Assembly (NCBI GenBank): GCA_026770025.1
Contig: JAMXDE010000004.1
Span: forward strand, 62,001-126,000
Length of the DNA stretch: 64,000 nucleotides
From: Craspedostauros australis
Lineage: Eukaryota; Bacillariophyta; Bacillariophyceae; Mastogloiales; Achnanthaceae
Reading direction: 5' to 3'
In this document: positions 53,102 through 62,630 of the stretch, piece by piece
How positions within the stretch are numbered: position 1 is the stretch's first letter
Layout: every line of letters begins with the position of its first letter
Notes under the pieces: model-generated
The model's database searches: none
What the model saw: only the letters and a program-made list of their open reading frames with translations
Told to the model about the DNA's origin: nothing
Position numbers and translations under genes: made by a program

Positions 53102-56100
53102 GTGGAACCCCGAGTGCCGCCGTCGAGCATAACCCACCCGCGTGTCGAGCACTGTCTTCGCAGGGCAAGAGTGATGGACGGTAGCCAGGGCTACATCATA
53201 TTGGACTCAGGGGCGGACGGCGACATCGTGCATGAATCCGGATGGGTGGTGACCCGAAGACACAAGCAGACTTTCCAAGCCCGCGGGGCGACAATGGAAT
53301 CACACATCGAGACCTTCCAGATGGTCGACGCGGTGGCAGCGTATGAATCACCCATAGGGGATGTGGTTCTGATCAAGGCAAACTACGTGGCGCTCGATGA
53401 GCACCCAAGGCAGACAGAATCATTGATGAATACTCATCATATGCGCGCGTCCGGACTGAACGTCTACGATCGCCTACTTCAACACCAAGGGCAACAGCGC
53501 ATCGCGTCAGGGGGGATCAGTATACCACTGGCCAATCATGACGGCAACACTCTGCGCATACCCATACGAAAACCGACGGCTCACGAGCTCGATAACACTA
53601 CTAAGCATATCACGATATGCGACAGACACCAACGACTTCGACGTAACAACCAACGGGTTGACTTCGGCGAAGTGTTCAAGCATCTCCCACAGCAGGTGGT
53701 TGAGAAGACCATGGCGGCATCAACCCAGCTGGCGGACAAACCGATAGAGGCCGAGTCAAGACTCATCCCACGGCAATACCGTACACAGCGCGCAGGGGTA
53801 TTGCAACCACTCCGACTTCACGGAAGAGTCGACACCGATCCATTCTTTTCCACCATCCAGTCGATCCGACACTACAATTGCTTTCAGCTGTTCATACACA
53901 GCGAATCCAAGCTGATTTGGACCAAGCCACTCCGACGGGAGGCGATGGCGCCAGGGGCGCTGACCGACTTCATCCTCAACGTTGGAGCACCAGACCTGCT
54001 CATTTCCGACAATTCACAAGTGCAGTCGGGCAAGGCATGGAAGGCGGTAACATCCAAGCACATGATCAAGCATTCGTTCACAACGCCAATGAACCAGAAC
54101 CAGAACCGAGCGGAACGCGCTATCGGAGACATCAAGCGGCACGCATACCAACTCATTTGGGCGGCATCTGCGCCACTCGAATTCTGGTGCTACGCTGTTC
54201 AGCACGCTGTCGACGTTTGGAACTTCACGGCCAAGGCAAGCATCCAATGGAAGACGCCGATCGAACTTGCTCGGGGCAACACACCTGACATCTCTATGTT
54301 TCGTTTCACTTTCTTCCAGCCGGTGTGGTTCTTCGAACCGATGACGAAGTTCCCGGCTCATCCCTTCAAGCCAGGATATTTCCTGGGAATCGCGTGGGAT
54401 CATGGCGATCCATTTACATATCACATCTGGTCACCGAAGGCCGACGACATCAAGAAAGGCACAGCACTCGTCCGGAACATCGTGAAACCGCGAATTTTGG
54501 AGAATGCAGAAGTGCCACGGATCACTGACGAGGAAATACAGCGGATCGCTCGACTCGACCTCATACACTACAAGACCAGGGGCGCTTCGGGGGACAGGGC
54601 ACGCACCAAGACGATGCCAGCTGAGCTCGCTCGACAGGTCCGCGAGGCCATCGACGCGATTGCTGTGCGGTCAGGGGCGGCGGCTTGCATTCCGGAACCT
54701 GGACCCGAACGGGTCAGGGGCGTCGAGGTCGACGCAAATACTACTCCATCGGAGGATCAATGGTTTGGGCGGCCGAACATCGTACCAGATGACGATGGCA
54801 TGCGCGGACAGAACGCCGCTGGCATGATATCGGATGACGACGACGACGGCGACGACATTCCAGATGATGACATCTCAGTGGAGTCCGACGGCTCGGCGGC
54901 GGAACCTATGCCGGATCCACCGGAGCAGCGGACTCAGGGGCGTCAAAGCTCTCTTGCAGAGCGCGAACACGATGAAATGTTTCAGAATCAGGTCGACAAG
55001 GTCGATCCAAATGAGCAAGACATCACCAGCATCATCGGACACAGCTTCCGAGACGGACATCTACACCTTCACGCGAGGTGGGACAGCGATGACACACAAT
55101 GGTTTCGATATGATATCCTACGGGCGGATCATCCGGAACTTGTGGCTCGCTACATTGTCGCGAACAAGCCTACTCGACACGGACGGCACAATCGTCAATC
55201 GCAAACGATGTTGAAATGGGCAACCCATGCACTACGAGCGATCAGACGGCGCATCCAACGAATCGAGCGTACGCATCAATTCTCAATCGATGGCAACGAC
55301 AACGTGACAATCATACGACGGGTCCGGCCAGGAAAGAAGAAGCAGAAGAAAGACTTCTTCGCAACTGTATTTCAATACGGAGTCGAGGTTCCACGCAATA
55401 TGAAACACGCTTTGCAACTCGACCAGGCCAACAACAACGACATGTGGAAGGCAGCAGCCAAGAAGGAGATCGATGCACTCATCGAGCTCGACTGCTTCGA
55501 ATTCCATCCGTCAACACATCGACCATCATCCGAATATCAGAGCACGAAGCTCAGACTTATCTTCGCAGTCAAGCAGGACCTGCGACGCAAGGCACGACTC
55601 GTGGCGGGAGGACACCTCATCGAGCTGGCAGACAACATCCGTGTCTACTCATCGACAGTCAAGTCGACCAGCGTGAGAATACTCGACGTCATCGCCGACG
55701 CGAACAAACTGGACCAGCTCTGCGGCGATGTCGGCAATGCATTCGTCAACGCATATACCAACGAGAAGATATATGCAACAGCAGGCAAGGAATTCGACCA
55801 CCGGGAAGGCCAGACAATCGTGCTCAAGAAAGCATTGTACGGGCTCAGATCCAGTGCACAACGATTCCACGCACACTTCGCGAATACACTATCCTCGATG
55901 GGATTCAAGCCATCACGACATGACCAGGACGTCTGGATCAGACTTCGTGACGAGTCCGGATATGACTACATCTGCACACATGTGGACGACTTCAAGATCG
56001 TGGCAAAGGACCCACAGAAATATATGAAGTCCATCCAGCAGGTATACACGATCAAGGATATCGGACCTCCCAAGTACTACCTTGGGAACGACTATTCCAG

Positions 56101-57070
56101 GAATGCCAAGGGCAAATGGAGCGTTGGATGTGACAAGTACATCGCCAACGCACTGGACAAAGTCGAGCGCCAACACGGGCAGCTACACAACCAGCACGTT
56201 CCTATGCGGAACAAGGATCATCCAGAGACGGACGATACCGAACTACTAACACCTGACGAGCAACAGCAGTTCCAGCAGCTCATCGGCATGCTGAACTGGG
56301 TCGTTCAGCTCGGACGTTTCGACGTCGCATTTGCAACTTCTTCACTTTCACGTTTCACTGCATCACCACGCAAGGGACACCTTGTGCGAGCGCTCAAGAT
56401 ATGGGGCTATCTCAAGCACAAGGCAACTCTCCGCACGCAGATCGACTCCAAGCCAATGATATTCGACAACTTTCCATCGACTCCATCCAATCCGAAATTG
56501 GTGGCGCAAATGAAGGAGGAATACCCAGAAGCTATGGAGGACCTCGACAGCGGTGCTCCAGCGGCAATCTACCCGGAACTACCAATGTATGCATTCGTGG
56601 ACGCGGACCATGCTCATGATTTGGTCACGCGGCGATCCAACACCGGCATCATTCTTTTCCTTGGCAGAACGCCTGTCTACTTCTCCAGCAAGCGGCAGAC
56701 ATCGGTTACCACATCGACATACGGCGCGGAATTCAATGCACTGCGCTCGGTGACTGAAGAGATTATTGCACTCAGATATGCTCTCCGATCGCTGGGAGTT
56801 CATGTCAAGTCTCCAACCATCACATTCTGCGACAATAAGGCTGTGATCTCGAACACGACGATCGCGGACAGCCTGCTACAAAAGAAACACGTGGCAATAT
56901 CGTTTCACAGAGTGCGCGAGTCCGTTGGAGCCGGGATATTGGTCCCAATATACGTTCCTTCGAAGCTCAACTTCGCGGATATGCTCACAAAGGCACTGGC
57001 ACGGCCAGATCTAACCACTTTTGTCACAGCCCTGTTCTACGGAGGTCATCCTCAAGATCAAGGGGCGTGA
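53102..57070 (+). CDS. Copia element B pol
   Basis: About 1320 residues. Parts in order: aspartic protease (LDSGADGDIVHESG) near 53.2 kb; an integrase core (about 53.8-54.4 kb, with LLISDNSQVQSGK and NRAERAIGDIKRHAYQL); an acidic linker; reverse transcriptase (about 55.4-56.1 kb) with the active-site motif HVDD where most Copia have YVDD; and RNase H (about 56.55-57.0 kb, with FVDADHAHD and TYGAEFNAL). The frame ends within the first bases of the 3' LTR, an unusually compact layout. Confidence 0.9.
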   Translation: MEPRVPPSSITHPRVEHCLRRARVMDGSQGYIILDSGADGDIVHESGWVVTRRHKQTFQARGATMESHIETFQMVDAVAAYESPIGDVVLIKANYVALDEHPRQTESLMNTHHMRASGLNVYDRLLQHQGQQRIASGGISIPLANHDGNTLRIPIRKPTAHELDNTTKHITICDRHQRLRRNNQRVDFGEVFKHLPQQVVEKTMAASTQLADKPIEAESRLIPRQYRTQRAGVLQPLRLHGRVDTDPFFSTIQSIRHYNCFQLFIHSESKLIWTKPLRREAMAPGALTDFILNVGAPDLLISDNSQVQSGKAWKAVTSKHMIKHSFTTPMNQNQNRAERAIGDIKRHAYQLIWAASAPLEFWCYAVQHAVDVWNFTAKASIQWKTPIELARGNTPDISMFRFTFFQPVWFFEPMTKFPAHPFKPGYFLGIAWDHGDPFTYHIWSPKADDIKKGTALVRNIVKPRILENAEVPRITDEEIQRIARLDLIHYKTRGASGDRARTKTMPAELARQVREAIDAIAVRSGAAACIPEPGPERVRGVEVDANTTPSEDQWFGRPNIVPDDDGMRGQNAAGMISDDDDDGDDIPDDDISVESDGSAAEPMPDPPEQRTQGRQSSLAEREHDEMFQNQVDKVDPNEQDITSIIGHSFRDGHLHLHARWDSDDTQWFRYDILRADHPELVARYIVANKPTRHGRHNRQSQTMLKWATHALRAIRRRIQRIERTHQFSIDGNDNVTIIRRVRPGKKKQKKDFFATVFQYGVEVPRNMKHALQLDQANNNDMWKAAAKKEIDALIELDCFEFHPSTHRPSSEYQSTKLRLIFAVKQDLRRKARLVAGGHLIELADNIRVYSSTVKSTSVRILDVIADANKLDQLCGDVGNAFVNAYTNEKIYATAGKEFDHREGQTIVLKKALYGLRSSAQRFHAHFANTLSSMGFKPSRHDQDVWIRLRDESGYDYICTHVDDFKIVAKDPQKYMKSIQQVYTIKDIGPPKYYLGNDYSRNAKGKWSVGCDKYIANALDKVERQHGQLHNQHVPMRNKDHPETDDTELLTPDEQQQFQQLIGMLNWVVQLGRFDVAFATSSLSRFTASPRKGHLVRALKIWGYLKHKATLRTQIDSKPMIFDNFPSTPSNPKLVAQMKEEYPEAMEDLDSGAPAAIYPELPMYAFVDADHAHDLVTRRSNTGIILFLGRTPVYFSSKRQTSVTTSTYGAEFNALRSVTEEIIALRYALRSLGVHVKSPTITFCDNKAVISNTTIADSLLQKKHVAISFHRVRESVGAGILVPIYVPSKLNFADMLTKALARPDLTTFVTALFYGGHPQDQGA

Positions 57071-57226
57071 CAGCTTTCACTGTACTTCTTACCTCTTTAC
57101 TAATCGTATTAATCAAATACTGGTCGGAGATTGTCCTCGGACAACTCACAATAAAACAACAAGAGCTCCGACCAGGGCACGCAACAACGGGCCAATCAGT
57201 CTCAGTAGTTACTTGCACGTTTGACA
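57068..57226 (+). repeat. 3' LTR of Copia element B
   Basis: A 159-bp direct repeat of 51395-51553. A short purine-rich run (AAGGGGCG) immediately precedes it. Confidence 0.95.
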
Positions 57227-57311
57227 ATGGCCATCGAACGGTATGCTTGGCGCCGCAACAACCAGCCGGCCAATTCAAGATTCAAGCATATCGCCGTCAC
57301 CGCCATGCAAC

Positions 57312-57860
57312 CCTTGGTGGGTGGACGAGCGGAGGCGGGAAGAGGGGTTGATTTGGGGCCGTCGTAGGCCCCAGAAATACAGCCACAATTTGGCTCCAAA
57401 TCGGCTCGTTGGTTTTGGCCTGTGTGTGGCACACACAGGCCATATCAGCACCTATGGATGCACAAGATGCCTCAAAGAGGCCAAGACAAAGGCACCCTCG
57501 AAGTTTGAGGCTTGCGGAGCACCGGGAAGGTGTCCGCGCGGAGGCAAAGGTGGTTTTGAGGAGTTTTGGTTGGGGCTCGCCTGGCACCGGTCGCGTGGCT
57601 TTGGCGGTGAGGGGCGATGGGACGACGCCCCTCAATCGCCAAGCCACCCATACAAGGTGCGTGCGACATCAATTGAAGATGCACGTCGTGAAGTGTGCGC
57701 CATGGATATGGTCTACAAGAGGCTGCAGCTGACCATATCTGCAGAATGGTCGTTGCTGGTGGGAGCAAAAAATACACCACCACATCATCATCTGGAGGTG
57801 TACCACGTCGGCCATGCACTCCCATCCCATTCTGGATGCATCCGCGTGTCGCCATGGAGT
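57312..57860 (+). repeat. Dispersed repeat, copy 1 (inside the DNA transposon)
   Basis: From TTGGTGGGTGGA onward this stretch aligns, with roughly 60-70% identity by eye, to 63459-64000. Best blocks are around AAGTTTGAGGCTTG (57.5/63.64 kb), GCCAAGCCACCCA (57.64/63.78 kb) and the GGTGTACC end block. An open frame at 57243-58079 (278 codons) crosses it, but the second copy does not keep a matching long frame, so coding is doubtful. Confidence 0.6.
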
Positions 57861-58411
57861 GTGGAAATGCACGAGGAGCGCTTGGAGGTGCTGAAAGGAT
57901 CGTATGGACGAGATACGGATCCAAATCTGCATCACAAGCTGATTGAAACCGTTTTTTGGAAATCACTCTGTTTCAGTGCGTGGATGCATTGCTGCATGCA
58001 GAGCCGATGTCTGTGGCCATCCTTCATGGAGCGGATAGCTGGGGGGTATGCAGAGCGAATGGTATGCACAGTTTTCTGAAATACAAGGATGATGATGATG
58101 ATCATGTGTGCTCATTGGAGGGCAACATTGTGGCATCAGCATTTTTTCCGAATCCGCCACACAAAACACAGCAAACCAACATGACTTCCAAAATATTTTC
58201 TATACTCATTTAACTTCGATATTCTGATTAAACAATAGTCAGGCGTCAGAATGCAATGTTTAGATTTAATTTTAAGCGATGTCTTGTTGAGATATAGCAT
58301 GACAAGCAGATATTGGATGTGTTTTTTGGATGGCCTCTAGACTCGTTGTAGTAGCATGGCCTGCCTCCCACAAAACTCCACAACTAGTGTTATCGCGGCG
58401 ATGCACATCCA
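57861..58411. other. Internal stretch of the DNA transposon, 3' of the transposase gene
   Basis: It probably holds the 3' end of the minus-strand transposase transcript. A GAT microsatellite of about five units lies near 58087-58102. No supported gene. Confidence 0.4.
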
Positions 58412-61400
58412 TCACAAAATTTCCGTCCCATCATCCAACACAGCCTCACTTTCTGTGTTGGCCTTCAGTGTGTCAGCATCACACCACATCTGATGATCCA
58501 GCTCCTCCTCCTCTCTCTGCAACTCCTTCTCTCTTCGTTCCTCCTGTGTTTCAGCTGGCGCATCGTAGGTCGCCACAATTGCAGATGCTGTTGCTTTGCT
58601 TGTTGGGTTGGTGTTGGTGTCGGTGTTGGCTTCCGCCTTGATGAGAGCGGCCTCCTTCTTGTCCTTGCGTTGTTTGGCGTTGTACGCTGCAGACAGCGAC
58701 GCTTTCACGCGCATGGGGTTTGCGTGCAGTTGTACGTACCAGTCAGTTTTGGTCCTGTTGTCGTCCATCAATTGTTCGTGTGCTTCGTGTTCGGATGGTC
58801 TGTTTTTTGGGTCCTTCGCGGACACTTCACTGATGTCCTTCAACTTGTCCGCGATGTAGTCTGGTAGTTCCGCTGGTTTGCGCGTTGTTTTGCTCGCCCA
58901 GCCTGGCACTGCGAGTGGAGGGTGTTCGGTTTCGGCGGTCTGGTCTTGTAGCGCTGTGGTGTGATCGGATGGTAGATGTTGTTGTCCGTCTGCAATGGCT
59001 TTGCCGAACGCCAGCCCCTTGCTCTCTGCCGCTGTGCGCCCGAGTTTTCGCGTCTTGTCCGTCTTCCTGAACGATTCGGACGTTATCGGCAGCTTGTCGG
59101 ACTTGTGTGTGTGAACATCGGCAACGCCCAGCTGGTTGATGATCCAGCCCTCCCATTCGGTGCTCTTCACCACGACGTCTTCAGTGATGCCAGATGCAGC
59201 CACCAACCGCGCCTGGTCATCATCATACTTCACCTCGTGAGTTTGACGTACCTGTTGTCCGTTCGCGCGGAATCGTCGTTTTGGTGCGCCAGGAAGCGTG
59301 GTGATGTTGCCTTGGAGGGATGACGCGTTGACCAGTACCGTGGTGGTGCCCGCGATGTCACCTACTTTCAGTGCAAGGAAGAGTTGGAACGGGGTCTTGA
59401 TGTCCTTGCCACTTTGCACGTATTTTCGCAGTACACGTGTGATGTACGCGAAGTGGGTGTCCAGCATGCTCTTACCAGTTTGGGCCTCCGTGTAAATCCA
59501 TGCGATGATTTTGGCCGCCTTTCGTGTCGCAAGGTTCTTGTTGAGTACCGATGTGATGAGCGCGATGTGCTCGTGACTGGCGAAACAACACGCGTTATTG
59601 CTCTGTAGGATGATTTCAGTCACGGATGGGAGAATGTCTTTGACCGTTTTTTGCAGGATGTCAAGTAGTCCACCAACTTGAAGTGTGTCTTGTGTCGGTC
59701 TTCCGCCGACCACAATGTCAATGAACTGATAAGTAAAAATGTCGTTGCGACATGTGATGACCATCGCTCCAAGCAGTGACATTCCCTTCTTCCCCCAATA
59801 TTCTTGTTGGGCTTCGCTTTGGCCTGTTGGTAGAATTTTTTGCTTATGGTCGAGTACCACATAGGCTCTTTCAGGCTTATCATTGAGCTGGGATTGATAA
59901 AAGGCGATTTGTCGGAATTGAACTTTTGCACGCACTTTGTGAGCCATGTAGTTAACAATTTCGTTGGCGAATCCCGGCGCCGCCACAAGCATTGATTGCA
60001 ATTCGTCCTTGTGTTCTGCGAGTTCGTTGTCCTTAAGCATTTCGACGAATGGGACAAAACGATCATTCACAAATCGCATTGCTGATCCACAACGGTTGCA
60101 TACTTTACGTGGTTGTTCGGTCGCGGTGGTGGGAGAAGTGTCATTTGTGACGGTTGGCGTGTCGCTTTTGAGAGTGTTCTTCTTGCGCTTGTGCTTGTTG
60201 GTGCGTGGTTTGCGTTGATTGGTTGATGTGGTTGTTGCCTTTTTCTTCTCCTTTCCGGTGATGAGTGCGAACGCAGCCGAATGCATGGGGTCATCACACT
60301 GAAGCTGCATGTGCGACGCGGTGAATTCCCATTTGAGGAACACGACAAGCAGCTCGAGTGCATGCAAGAGGGAATCGGCTGTGCGCACATGCTGCGCGAT
60401 CACGTCATCTGGCTCGTCGTTGTGGTTGTCGCTCTCGTCATTGGCATCGTTTTGTTCCTCCCCGTCTGTTTCATACTTAGCCTTCAGTAGGTCTACTAGG
60501 CGCGAAATTGCCTGTTTGAGTTTCTCCGTCGCCATCCAGAAGTAACTCTCGAAGGAAGAAAGGCCCGTCTTGATCTTGCTTTTGCGTGTTAGTAGGTGGG
60601 TCATGGTGGTGAAAGTGGGCATTCCCACTGGGCGGTTGGTCGTAGACGAGTACATGTCGAATAGTTGTTCGATAGTCGTGCTTCCTCGATCGAACACCGG
60701 CACATTTTCAAAATTGACACCGCCATACTGTACTGTGTGACTCAAACCTGCCTTGTATGTTGCAGTGGTCATGAGGAAAGACGTCACACCAGACAGGTCA
60801 CAGGCAGGCACACGATACTGGAGAACTCTTGGCGGGATGATTTTGCCGCGGCTGAAAATTTCAAAAGCATGTCGCAAGGTTGTTAGTTGACTCCGGGTCA
60901 TAGTAGCGCGTGCAGGCTTGACATGAATACGTTGTTCCTCTGGAAGAGTCTCCACATGATGAGACAGGATTGCAGAGCTGTTAGTGAATGTCGTAGATGC
61001 AGCAAGCACAGCCCTGGATGCGTTAGCCAGTGTCTTTTCCCCCCTCACACAGAGGGTGTATAGATTCGGACCGAGTGTAGTTGGTGGAAGGTCCACGCGA
61101 GCACGGACAAACGCCACCACCTGTTGCATCTGGCGAGTTGGCAATGCCTCACAAGGGAGCAAGACACCCCAGAGTGCAGTAACCACAGTAACCCATACGC
61201 GTGTCACGTCCCACCATGTTTGCCTGTCACGCTGGCCGCCAAGCACGAATCCCGTGGGAGGCATGGCGTTAAACACGTCCATGTTGATCTGATCCGTGAG
61301 CTCCTCCATCACACGGATCACAGCATCACGTCTCCAGCTCCCCTCCTCTGCTGTATCACCCTTGAACTTGCCACCCCTCCTGCCCCTGCCGGCGCGCATC

Positions 61401-61939
61401 TGTTCCTCCTTGTCGTCCATGTAGGTGCTGTCACTGTCATGGGAGGGATCCGCGTAGCCCCCAGCAACAACAGCATTGCAGCGACGAGGGAGCCTCGCTG
61501 GTGGGGCAGGCTCGACAGGTGGTGCAACGTCGGCCACAGCAGGCGGGGGTGGCGCGTTCACGACAACGCTCACCGAAGTCCCATCGCCAACACCTCGTCC
61601 CTCGGATCGCACCCTGACGTTGGAGTTGTCGTAGGCGCTTCCGTTGTTGTCGAGGATGTGAACGTACACATGTAGCTCGCGAGCGTGCGCATGTGTACCG
61701 TTCGGGACGAGGCTGCCATCCGCTGCAAGTATTGGCTTCACATCGATCACTTGCGTGATGGTGCTCGGCTTCCTCAACGCAGCAGATGGCTTGTCAGGCA
61801 ACAGTTGCTCGACAGTAGGCAGCAAGTTCCCCTTCGAATCGAAAGGAGGAGCAGACATGGGGTCAACAGAACGCAGTTTCTTACTGGGGGAGGGGTTAGC
61901 ATCCTTGGAGTGGGCCTTGGCAGCGGTAGAGGTAGACAT
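58412..61939 (-). CDS. Transposase-like protein of an unassigned DNA-transposon family
   Basis: The ATG at 61939 (MSTSTAAKAHSK) gives 1175 residues, stop TGA; the frame is open further upstream but has no other ATG. A disordered N-terminus is followed by a basic region and a helical domain. A CNRCG patch then precedes the likely catalytic core: VVLDHKQKILP (D697), an EYWGKKGMSLLGAMV stretch, IILQSNNACC (N781) and YTEAQTGKSMLDTHFAYI (E818), then RKYVQSGKDIKTPFQL. This resembles a transposase-like family I recall from animal genomes, in which the second motif reads DNAxCY, so N781 replaces an expected Asp. The C-terminus is charged and coiled-coil-like. It is the only long gene of the TIR element and lies on its minus strand. 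Confidence 0.75.
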   Translation of the reverse strand: MSTSTAAKAHSKDANPSPSKKLRSVDPMSAPPFDSKGNLLPTVEQLLPDKPSAALRKPSTITQVIDVKPILAADGSLVPNGTHAHARELHVYVHILDNNGSAYDNSNVRVRSEGRGVGDGTSVSVVVNAPPPPAVADVAPPVEPAPPARLPRRCNAVVAGGYADPSHDSDSTYMDDKEEQMRAGRGRRGGKFKGDTAEEGSWRRDAVIRVMEELTDQINMDVFNAMPPTGFVLGGQRDRQTWWDVTRVWVTVVTALWGVLLPCEALPTRQMQQVVAFVRARVDLPPTTLGPNLYTLCVRGEKTLANASRAVLAASTTFTNSSAILSHHVETLPEEQRIHVKPARATMTRSQLTTLRHAFEIFSRGKIIPPRVLQYRVPACDLSGVTSFLMTTATYKAGLSHTVQYGGVNFENVPVFDRGSTTIEQLFDMYSSTTNRPVGMPTFTTMTHLLTRKSKIKTGLSSFESYFWMATEKLKQAISRLVDLLKAKYETDGEEQNDANDESDNHNDEPDDVIAQHVRTADSLLHALELLVVFLKWEFTASHMQLQCDDPMHSAAFALITGKEKKKATTTSTNQRKPRTNKHKRKKNTLKSDTPTVTNDTSPTTATEQPRKVCNRCGSAMRFVNDRFVPFVEMLKDNELAEHKDELQSMLVAAPGFANEIVNYMAHKVRAKVQFRQIAFYQSQLNDKPERAYVVLDHKQKILPTGQSEAQQEYWGKKGMSLLGAMVITCRNDIFTYQFIDIVVGGRPTQDTLQVGGLLDILQKTVKDILPSVTEIILQSNNACCFASHEHIALITSVLNKNLATRKAAKIIAWIYTEAQTGKSMLDTHFAYITRVLRKYVQSGKDIKTPFQLFLALKVGDIAGTTTVLVNASSLQGNITTLPGAPKRRFRANGQQVRQTHEVKYDDDQARLVAASGITEDVVVKSTEWEGWIINQLGVADVHTHKSDKLPITSESFRKTDKTRKLGRTAAESKGLAFGKAIADGQQHLPSDHTTALQDQTAETEHPPLAVPGWASKTTRKPAELPDYIADKLKDISEVSAKDPKNRPSEHEAHEQLMDDNRTKTDWYVQLHANPMRVKASLSAAYNAKQRKDKKEAALIKAEANTDTNTNPTSKATASAIVATYDAPAETQEERREKELQREEEELDHQMWCDADTLKANTESEAVLDDGTEIL

Positions 61940-62460
61940 GGTGAAGTTGTTGCTGTAGAGTATAGTTGTTGGCTGGTTGGATGTGATGAACTGCACTGGT
62001 CTGAGATAAAGTGAGGAAGGAGAGCATGCGATGATGGGTCGACCATTCGTTGGCAACAACAACAACTACTACTACTACTACACTACCACTACACTACCAG
62101 AACGAGCACTAACATTGAACACAAGAGCGAGCACGCATGGAATTGGCGAGGAAAGTTGTGAAATGGAGCGAAAGTGTGGCGATGATGTGTGAATGGTGAG
62201 GGGGTGTCGATGATGTTGGATGGGATGTGTTTTGTGTGATGTGTTTTGTGTGATGCGTTTTGTGTGATGTGTTTTGTGACGAGCAAAATGTGAGATCATG
62301 CGCCACATGCTAACGTGTATTTAACGCGTACCAACCGAACGACATCTTCGACACCGTCTTCGTGACTGAGTACCATCCGATAAATAATCAAGAACATCAC
62401 AGAACCTTCTGAGAAACAAGTAGGAGTTTCATGGGGTTCGACCCATACGACTCAAAAATG
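61940..62460 (-). promoter_or_regulatory. Right internal arm of the DNA transposon, upstream of the transposase
   Basis: About 520 bases between the transposase ATG and the right TIR. It holds a CAACAACTACTA run (about 62054-62083) and a 14-15-bp TGTGATGTGTTTTG tandem repeat (about 62224-62280). Promoter function is inferred from position. Confidence 0.45.
62224..62280. repeat. TGTGATGTGTTTTG minisatellite
   Basis: About four tandem copies of a 14-15-bp unit, upstream of the transposase gene. Such subterminal repeats can serve as transposase-binding sites in some families; here that is only a possibility. Confidence 0.7.
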
Positions 62461-62626
62461 CCTTGATGGGCTCATAAAACTTAAAACAAGGTCTAACCGG
62501 AAAGTAATTTGAATCATTATTTGGTTTTAGAATATGGGGATTATGAATATGTGGTTGGTTTGGATATCTGAGAAAAAAGGTGTTGAGTCCCAGGACAAAG
62601 TGCAGGTCGACTCACTCGGGGGGCTC
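62461..62626 (-). repeat. Right terminal inverted repeat of the DNA transposon
   Basis: 166 bases forming the inverted partner of 50726-50891, followed by the TTAT duplication. Confidence 0.92.
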
Positions 62627-62630
62627 TTAT

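Larger units (their letters stand above)
51395..57226 (+). mobile_element. Ty1/copia LTR retrotransposon, whole-looking (element B)
   Basis: A 5832-bp element with 159-bp LTRs (TGACAG...TTTGACA) and an ATGGC duplication on both sides (51390-51394 and 57227-57231). I find no difference between the LTRs, so insertion is recent and later than that of the DNA transposon it sits in. It has a gag frame and a pol frame in the same register. Directly after the 5' LTR, GATTAAGAGTCGTG is complementary to the anticodon-arm sequence I recall for tRNA-Lys(CUU), suggesting a half-tRNA primer. It looks whole. Confidence 0.95.
50726..62626. mobile_element. TIR-bounded DNA transposon, 11.9 kb, with a Copia element nested inside
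   Basis: The two ends are inverted copies of each other over 166 bases (about 9 differences), both starting GAGCCCCCCGAGTGAGTCGA when read inward. TTAT lies directly outside each end (50722-50725 and 62627-62630), consistent with a 4-bp target duplication. Without the nested Copia and its duplicated target, the element is about 6.06 kb. Its one long gene is the transposase-like protein at 58412-61939. The TIR length, the TTAT target and the protein together do not fit a superfamily I can name with confidence; TTAA-targeting groups (PiggyBac, Kolobok) are close in target only. Confidence 0.85.

Noticed and set aside
47787-62065. Genome-wide reassignment of TGA to an amino acid.
   Set aside because: Ordinary genes in the window, such as the EamA transporter, the DUF6824 protein and the transposase-like gene, end plausibly at TGA.
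61940-62065. A 42-residue N-terminal extension of the transposase-like protein.
   Set aside because: It begins at a TTG and has no ATG; the ATG at 61939 begins a more typical disordered N-terminus.
62420-62440. Another tRNA B-box-like word (GGTTCGACCCA).
   Set aside because: It lies next to the right TIR with no tRNA fold around it.
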